From: Streptomyces sp. NBC_01224
GTDB lineage: Bacteria; Actinomycetota; Actinomycetes; Streptomycetales; Streptomycetaceae
Length of the DNA: 64,000 nucleotides
Direction: 5' to 3'
Assembly (NCBI RefSeq): GCF_036002945.1
Contig: NZ_CP108529.1
Location: 5,141,001-5,205,000 of the forward strand
Positions 60,123-64,000 of this stretch are shown here, one piece after another. The notes beneath the pieces were generated by a model. That model was not told the origin of the DNA and made no database searches. It saw only the letters and a list, made by a program, of their open reading frames with translations. A program made the position numbers and the translations under genes. The first letter of the stretch is position 1; every line of letters starts with the position of its first letter.

Positions 60123-60620
60123 TTGACCGTCGAGGAGTTCGAAGAGTTCTATGCGCAGACGGCCGCCCGGCTGACGGGGCAGTTGTTTGTGATGCTCGGC
60201 GACCAGCACGAGGCGCAGGACGTGGTGCAGGAAGCTTTCGTCAAGGGCTGGAGCCGACGGCGTCAGCTCGACCGTGACGGGCAGCCCGAGGCGTGGATCC
60301 GTAGGGTCGCCTGGCGACTGGCGGTGAGCCGGTGGCGAGGGCGGCGCCGTATGGCGGATGCCTGGCAGCGCAGTGGTGCCCCGCCTCATATGGAGGCTCC
60401 CGGTCCGGAGTCGGTGGCCTTGGTGGAAGTGCTGCGGGATCTGCCGCCCAAACAGCGCCGCACGCTGGCCTTGCACTACGTATGCGATCTGACTGTCGAG
60501 CAGATCGCCGCGGAGACCGGTCTGGCGGCCAGCACCGTCAAGACGCATCTGGCCCGGGGCCGGGCCACGCTCTCGCGTCGTCTGCAGGATCCGCGTACCG
60601 AGGAGGGGACCTGTGTCTGA
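60123..60620 (+). CDS. ECF sigma factor, SigE-like family
   Basis: 165 residues from TTG at 60123, 7 bp after AGGAG; a TTG one codon earlier is too close. Region 2 is EEFEEFYAQTAARLTGQLFV and QHEAQDVVQEAFVKGWSRRR (about 4-48); region 4 is ALVEVLRDLPPKQRRTLALHYVCDLTVEQIAAETGLAASTVKTHLARG (about 97-145). The pattern is that of the SigE (SCO-type small ECF, RNA polymerase sigma-70 family) group common in Streptomyces. The stop overlaps the next gene by 8 bp, so it is the first gene of a three-gene unit. Confidence 0.88.
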   Translation: MTVEEFEEFYAQTAARLTGQLFVMLGDQHEAQDVVQEAFVKGWSRRRQLDRDGQPEAWIRRVAWRLAVSRWRGRRRMADAWQRSGAPPHMEAPGPESVALVEVLRDLPPKQRRTLALHYVCDLTVEQIAAETGLAASTVKTHLARGRATLSRRLQDPRTEEGTCV

Positions 60621-60990
60621 ATCCCAAGACCCGCTGCGGTCCCTGTTCAAGGAGGCTGCCGCCACCGGCCAGTCCCGCGCCCGTTCCGCTCCGCTCTCCT
60701 TCATCACCGAGCGTGCGGAGCAAGTGCGCAGGCGCCGGATCCTTGCGCTGGCTGTCGGAGTCTGTCTGGTCTTCTCCGGCGCGGGTGCGGCCGTGGCCGC
60801 GCTCCTGCCCGACAGCACCAGCACCACCGTCCCGGCCACCACCCCTTCCACCCCCCGGCCCTCTCCTGTGTCCTCCCTGCCCTCCTCGCCCCGCACCAGC
60901 CCGCCGCCGATGGGCAGCCCGTCCCCGGGTCAGGGCACATCGGGGGCAGCGGCCACCCCCACCCACAGCCAGAGCGACCCGCCCCGCTGA
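60613..60990 (+). CDS. Single-TM protein with extracytoplasmic Ser/Thr/Pro-rich tail
   Basis: 125 residues, GTG start at 60613 overlapping the sigma gene. The cytoplasmic part is residues 1-42 (SESQDPLRSLFKEAAATGQS, RRRR before the helix), one transmembrane helix spans about 43-64 (ILALAVGVCLVFSGAGAAVA), and the outside 60 residues are almost only Ser, Thr, Pro, Ala and Gly (STSTTVPATTPSTPRPSPVS). Its place and topology fit an anti-sigma-like partner, but no zinc-anti-sigma motif (HxxxCxxC) is present. The tail looks suitable for O-mannosylation, and a mannosyltransferase gene follows. Confidence 0.7.
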   Translation: MSESQDPLRSLFKEAAATGQSRARSAPLSFITERAEQVRRRRILALAVGVCLVFSGAGAAVAALLPDSTSTTVPATTPSTPRPSPVSSLPSSPRTSPPPMGSPSPGQGTSGAAATPTHSQSDPPR

Positions 60991-61068
60991 TCTTCCGCCT
61001 CCCGTGCCCCGGGTGACGCCTGCCCGGGGCCGTTCGGCACGCGCACATTCGACCCAGGAGATTCTGTT

Positions 61069-62331
61069 GTGAGCCTTTCATCCCCCCACCGGCAGCGTGA
61101 GCGTCCGCCCGCCCGGACCAGGACCGCTCCCGGGCGGCCCCGCGATACGCCGTCACCGAGCACGACATCCTTCGGCCGGCTGTTTCTCCGGCGGCTGTTC
61201 CTCCGGCTCAAGCCCGCCGACCGCGAGGTGCTGTGGCTGTACCTGCTGACCCGCGCGGGCATCTGGATCATTGCCTACTGCACCCGCTGGCTGTTCGCCG
61301 ACGACCGCCAGACCCACCACGCCGCCTCGTTCTTCTCACCGTGGCAGCGGTGGGACTGGTGGCACTACCTGCACATAGCCCAGGACGGCTACTTCCCGGG
61401 CCAGTCCGGCCCCTGGATATCCGGCTGGGACAACAGGGAAGCTTTCTTCCCCGGCTTCCCCTTCGTACTGCGGGCCGTCCACACCATCATTCCGAGCTGG
61501 CCCGCGGCCGGTGCGCTGATCTCCCTCGTTGCCGGAGGCGTCGCCGTGCTGGCCCTGGCCCGCATCGCCCGGCTGCACCTGCCACAGGACGACGCGGGAC
61601 AGCGCGCAGCCCTGTTCTTCCTGCTCTCCCCGTGCGCGGTCTTCCTGGCCGCCGGCTACACCGAAGCGCTCTTCCTCGCCCTGGCCCTGCCGGCCTGGCT
61701 GGCCGCCCAGCGCCTCAACTGGCCGCTCGCAGCCCTCCTGACGTGCCTGGCCACCACCGTCCGTGTCAGCGGCCTCTTCCTCGCCGCGGCGCTCGCGGTC
61801 CACTTCCTGGTCACCGCCCGCACCCCCGCCCACTGGCGACGTCTTCCCTGGCTGGCGCTGCCCGCCCTCCCGCCGTTTCTCTACAGCTGGTACCTGCACG
61901 CGCACACCGGCGACTGGATGGCCTGGAAACACGCCGAGGAACGCGGTTGGTACCGCGACTTCCACGCCCCCTGGGAAGCCTGGCAGAACACCTGGCACGC
62001 CGCCTTCGGGCACTCCCAGAGCACCGGGTACGCCCTGATGAGCCAGGCCGAACTCCTCACCATGCTGGTCGGCATCGGCCTGTGCGGCCTGCTGCTCCGA
62101 CAGCGACGCTGGCCGGAAGCCGTGTACATCGGCCTCAGCCTGTGGGCCCTGGGCACTTCCTACTGGTACACCTCCATCCCCCGCGCGACCCTCCTGTGGT
62201 GGCCCCTGTGGACCGGCCTCGCTGCCTGGAGCCTGCGAAACGCCCGCATCCAGACCGCCTACCTCGTCATCGCGGCACCCCTGATGACCGTCTTCGCCGT
62301 CACCTTCCTCTCCGGACGATGGGCCGGCTGA
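61069..62331 (+). CDS. Membrane mannosyltransferase, PIG-V/GT-C-like
   Basis: 420 residues, GTG at 61069, AGGAG 8 bp upstream. About 8-9 transmembrane segments. The GT-C first-loop signature is in WQRWDWWHYLHIAQDGYF (about 92-109), like the RWDxxWYxxIAxxGY motif of PIG-V GPI mannosyltransferases; FPGFPFVLRAVHTIIPSW follows. An N-terminal basic cytoplasmic stretch of about 40 residues precedes TM1. Such enzymes use polyprenyl-phosphate-mannose outside the membrane. It is 78 bp downstream of the Ser/Thr-rich-tail gene. Confidence 0.85.
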   Translation: MSLSSPHRQRERPPARTRTAPGRPRDTPSPSTTSFGRLFLRRLFLRLKPADREVLWLYLLTRAGIWIIAYCTRWLFADDRQTHHAASFFSPWQRWDWWHYLHIAQDGYFPGQSGPWISGWDNREAFFPGFPFVLRAVHTIIPSWPAAGALISLVAGGVAVLALARIARLHLPQDDAGQRAALFFLLSPCAVFLAAGYTEALFLALALPAWLAAQRLNWPLAALLTCLATTVRVSGLFLAAALAVHFLVTARTPAHWRRLPWLALPALPPFLYSWYLHAHTGDWMAWKHAEERGWYRDFHAPWEAWQNTWHAAFGHSQSTGYALMSQAELLTMLVGIGLCGLLLRQRRWPEAVYIGLSLWALGTSYWYTSIPRATLLWWPLWTGLAAWSLRNARIQTAYLVIAAPLMTVFAVTFLSGRWAG

Positions 62332-62600
62332 CCCGCACTCCGCGGAAGCAGCGGTGACGCCGAATCCATCGGCCGGGCCCGGGCGTTCAGCACTCCGGTC
62401 GGCGCCGCGGAAAGTGACGCCGGGCCGGTCCCTGGGCCTGGCCTGCGGTGTGGGCGGTCCGATCGTGGGCTGCTCAGGCGGGAGCGAGTCGCTTCCGCGC
62501 CGTTTCGAAGTGTTCGTCGGCGACGTGGCCTGACGGGCGTTCCCGGACGGCCCCGGGGCAACCTCTCCAGTGGGCCGTCCGTACTGAATGAAAATCCAGG

Positions 62601-63038
62601 TCAGGGCCAGACCAGGCAGTACGCCTGATGCCCCGCGTCATGCAGACGATGGCTGAAATCCTGCCACTCGTGCAGCAGTTGGTAGACGTTGAACGCGTCG
62701 CGCGGGCCGCCGCGGTCCGGGACCGTGGACCAGATGAAGGCTGCGGCACCCACCGTCTCCTCGCCGACGCCGCGCAGCGGGTCGACGACCGTCATCGGGA
62801 GCTTGACCACCGCGTAGTCGGGGTGCAGTACGACCAGTTCCAGCGGTGGGACCTTGTGCAGGGGTATGCCCTGGATGCCGGTGAGGACCATCGCCGCCAT
62901 CGTCTCCGGCTTGATCTTGGTGAACATGCCGCCCATGCCCAGTTCGTCGCCGCCGAGCTCCTCGGGGCGCATCGAAATGGGCACGCGTGCCGCGGTCGCC
63001 CCGTCAGGGGCACCGAAATACTTGTAGGTCACCCCCAT
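62601..63038 (-). CDS. Conserved actinobacterial protein of unknown function (hemL neighbour)
   Basis: 145 residues from the ATG at 63038 (MGVTYKYFGAPDGATAARVP). It contains a striking conserved block EELGGDELGMGGMFTKIKPE and ends DAFNVYQLLHEWQDFSHRLH, DAGHQAYCLVWP. No motif for a known activity; cytosolic and compact. I know this type as a hemL neighbour in Streptomyces, on the opposite strand. The 269-bp gap before it (62332-62600) shows no gene I can name; a minus-strand reading ending DEHFETARKRLAPA may be a relic. Confidence 0.7.
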   Translation of the reverse strand: MGVTYKYFGAPDGATAARVPISMRPEELGGDELGMGGMFTKIKPETMAAMVLTGIQGIPLHKVPPLELVVLHPDYAVVKLPMTVVDPLRGVGEETVGAAAFIWSTVPDRGGPRDAFNVYQLLHEWQDFSHRLHDAGHQAYCLVWP

Positions 63039-63320
63039 CCGGCCACCACTCCTGCTTCCGGCTCCGACACCCTGCGCACCACCGGCCTGTATGCCCTGCT
63101 TGCGTTCCGCCTCACGCCGGTGCCGACCCCGCCGGGCAGGCTCGGGCCCCAGGTCGTCGGTCCCTTCGCCCACTCCGCCACCGCGATGCATATCTCATCC
63201 ACCCGACTACTACTTAGGAGACACAGCCCCCGCCGCGCAACCCGATCATCGTGTCAGTGACCTCCCCCGCGGACGTGCGGTGAAACACCTGTCCGCAAGA
63301 CCGTCCGTGGCTCTGACACC

Positions 63321-64000
63321 ATGGCTTGTGTGAGCTTTCCCTATGACGCCCCAGTTTCGCAGACGCTTTTCGACCGCGCGTCCCTCGTGACGCCCGGCGG
63401 CGTGAACTCTCCCGTCCGTGCCTTCCGGGCCGTGGGCGGTACACCCCGCTTCATGGTGTCCGGTACCGGTCCGTACCTCACCGATGCCGACGGCCGTGAG
63501 TATGTCGACCTCGTGTGCTCGTGGGGGCCGATGATCCTCGGCCACTCCCACCCCGAGGTCATCGCCGCAGTCCAGGAGGCTGTCGCCCGCGGCACCTCGT
63601 TCGGTACCCCCGGTGAGGGCGAGGTCGCGCTCGCCGAGGAGATCGTGGCCCGGGTCGAGCCCGTGGAGCAGGTGCGGCTGGTGTCGTCCGGCACCGAGGC
63701 GACCATGTCCGCGATCCGTCTCGCCCGCGGGTTCACCGGCCGGGCCAAGGTGGTGAAGTTCGCCGGCTGCTACCACGGCCACGTCGACGCCCTGCTCGCC
63801 GCCGCAGGGTCCGGGGTCGCGACCTTCGGTCTCCCGGACACCCCGGGGGTCACCGGTGCGCAGGCCGGCGACACGATCGTGCTGCCGTACAACGACCTGG
63901 ACGCCGTGCGGGAGGCGTTCGCCGCGCAGCCCGGCGAGATCGCCTGTGTGATCACCGAGGCGTCGCCGGGCAACATGGGCGTCGTACCGCCGCTGGACGG
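63321..64000 (+). CDS. hemL: Glutamate-1-semialdehyde 2,1-aminomutase (3' end outside window)
   Basis: About 226 codons are in the window. The enzyme converts glutamate-1-semialdehyde (the HemA product) to 5-aminolevulinate using PLP. Recognisable: RASLVTPGGVNSPVRAFRAV (about 18-37), VDLVCSWGPMILGHSHPEVI, RGTSFGTPGEGEVALAEEIV, VSSGTEATMSAIRLARGFTG, KFAGCYHGHVDALL. The PLP-lysine is beyond the window. The start is uncertain: ATG at 63321 (MACVSFPYD) or GTG at 63330 (VSFPYD); neither has a clear ribosome-binding site. The gap before it (63039-63320) is shared with the divergent gene. Confidence 0.95.
   Translation, partial: MACVSFPYDAPVSQTLFDRASLVTPGGVNSPVRAFRAVGGTPRFMVSGTGPYLTDADGREYVDLVCSWGPMILGHSHPEVIAAVQEAVARGTSFGTPGEGEVALAEEIVARVEPVEQVRLVSSGTEATMSAIRLARGFTGRAKVVKFAGCYHGHVDALLAAAGSGVATFGLPDTPGVTGAQAGDTIVLPYNDLDAVREAFAAQPGEIACVITEASPGNMGVVPPLD

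Noticed and set aside
62474..62749. A minus-strand frame ending DEHFETARKRLAPA, considered as a transposase remnant
   Set aside because: It overlaps the conserved gene at 62601 and I could not match it to an insertion sequence or find inverted repeats.

Overview
The window is a high-GC actinobacterial chromosome segment that I read as Streptomyces. The evidence is a Streptomyces-type 23S-5S rRNA tail, GC-rich third codon positions, many GTG and TTG starts, a sigma-BldN/RsbN developmental pair, a Rex-hemACD operon with its operator, a BldC-like regulator, a class I lysyl-tRNA synthetase, an LAXTG sortase-E type surface protein and a WhiJ-type XRE/DUF397/ATP-binding trio.

Layout. 1-2.6 kb: 3' part of a 23S gene, 5S and a strong terminator. 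2.6-9.5 kb, plus strand: HAD phosphatase, MFS exporter, AcuC-like deacetylase, phosphatase, a BldC-like excisionase-fold protein, a 32-residue AURKAIP1/bS22-type basic protein, an epimerase and an acyltransferase. 9.6-13.1 kb, minus strand: rsbN, bldN and a SerB-like HAD protein. 13.3-19.9 kb, plus strand: glutaredoxin, then rex-hemA-hemC-hemD with overlapping stop/start codons under a clear Rex operator, then hemB. This block makes 5-aminolevulinate from glutamyl-tRNA and carries it to uroporphyrinogen III, under NADH/NAD+ control. 19.9-25 kb: a cell-wall anchored choice-of-anchor A protein with a DasR-like site on its promoter, a large secreted beta-helix/PDZ protein and a HEAT-repeat protein. 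25-34.4 kb is accessory: a hairpin-led winged-helix gene, DUF4253, a maltokinase-cap protein, the WhiJ-like trio, GNAT, a decayed 2-hydroxyacid dehydrogenase, lipoproteins and a membrane-anchored HTH protein. 34.4-43 kb is more conserved: argS and lysS (divergent), DUF2637, two DUF3558 lipoproteins and rtcB. 43-51.6 kb: assorted regulators, acetyltransferases, a Mut7-C RNase-like protein and a beta-propeller protein.

51.7-58.3 kb resembles a dormancy/redox island. It holds a universal stress protein, an Acg-type nitroreductase with a DevR/DosR-like box upstream, a cNMP-binding protein, a beta-phosphoglucomutase/GH65 phosphorylase pair and a truncated histidine kinase. 58.3-59.7 kb: TetR and an FMN reductase, divergent around two matching palindromes. 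60.1-62.3 kb: an ECF sigma factor, a membrane protein with a Ser/Thr/Pro-rich tail and a PIG-V-like mannosyltransferase. The window ends in hemL, about 43 kb from the rest of the haem genes.

The most interesting points are the sigma/S-T-rich-tail/mannosyltransferase operon, the DasR-like and DevR-like sites, the double TetR operator, the hairpin-led gene at 25.4 kb, and the tandem repeats upstream of the beta-propeller gene and lysS. I found no CRISPR array, intact insertion sequence, tRNA gene or prophage. All product names rest on reading motifs and families by eye; no database search was run.
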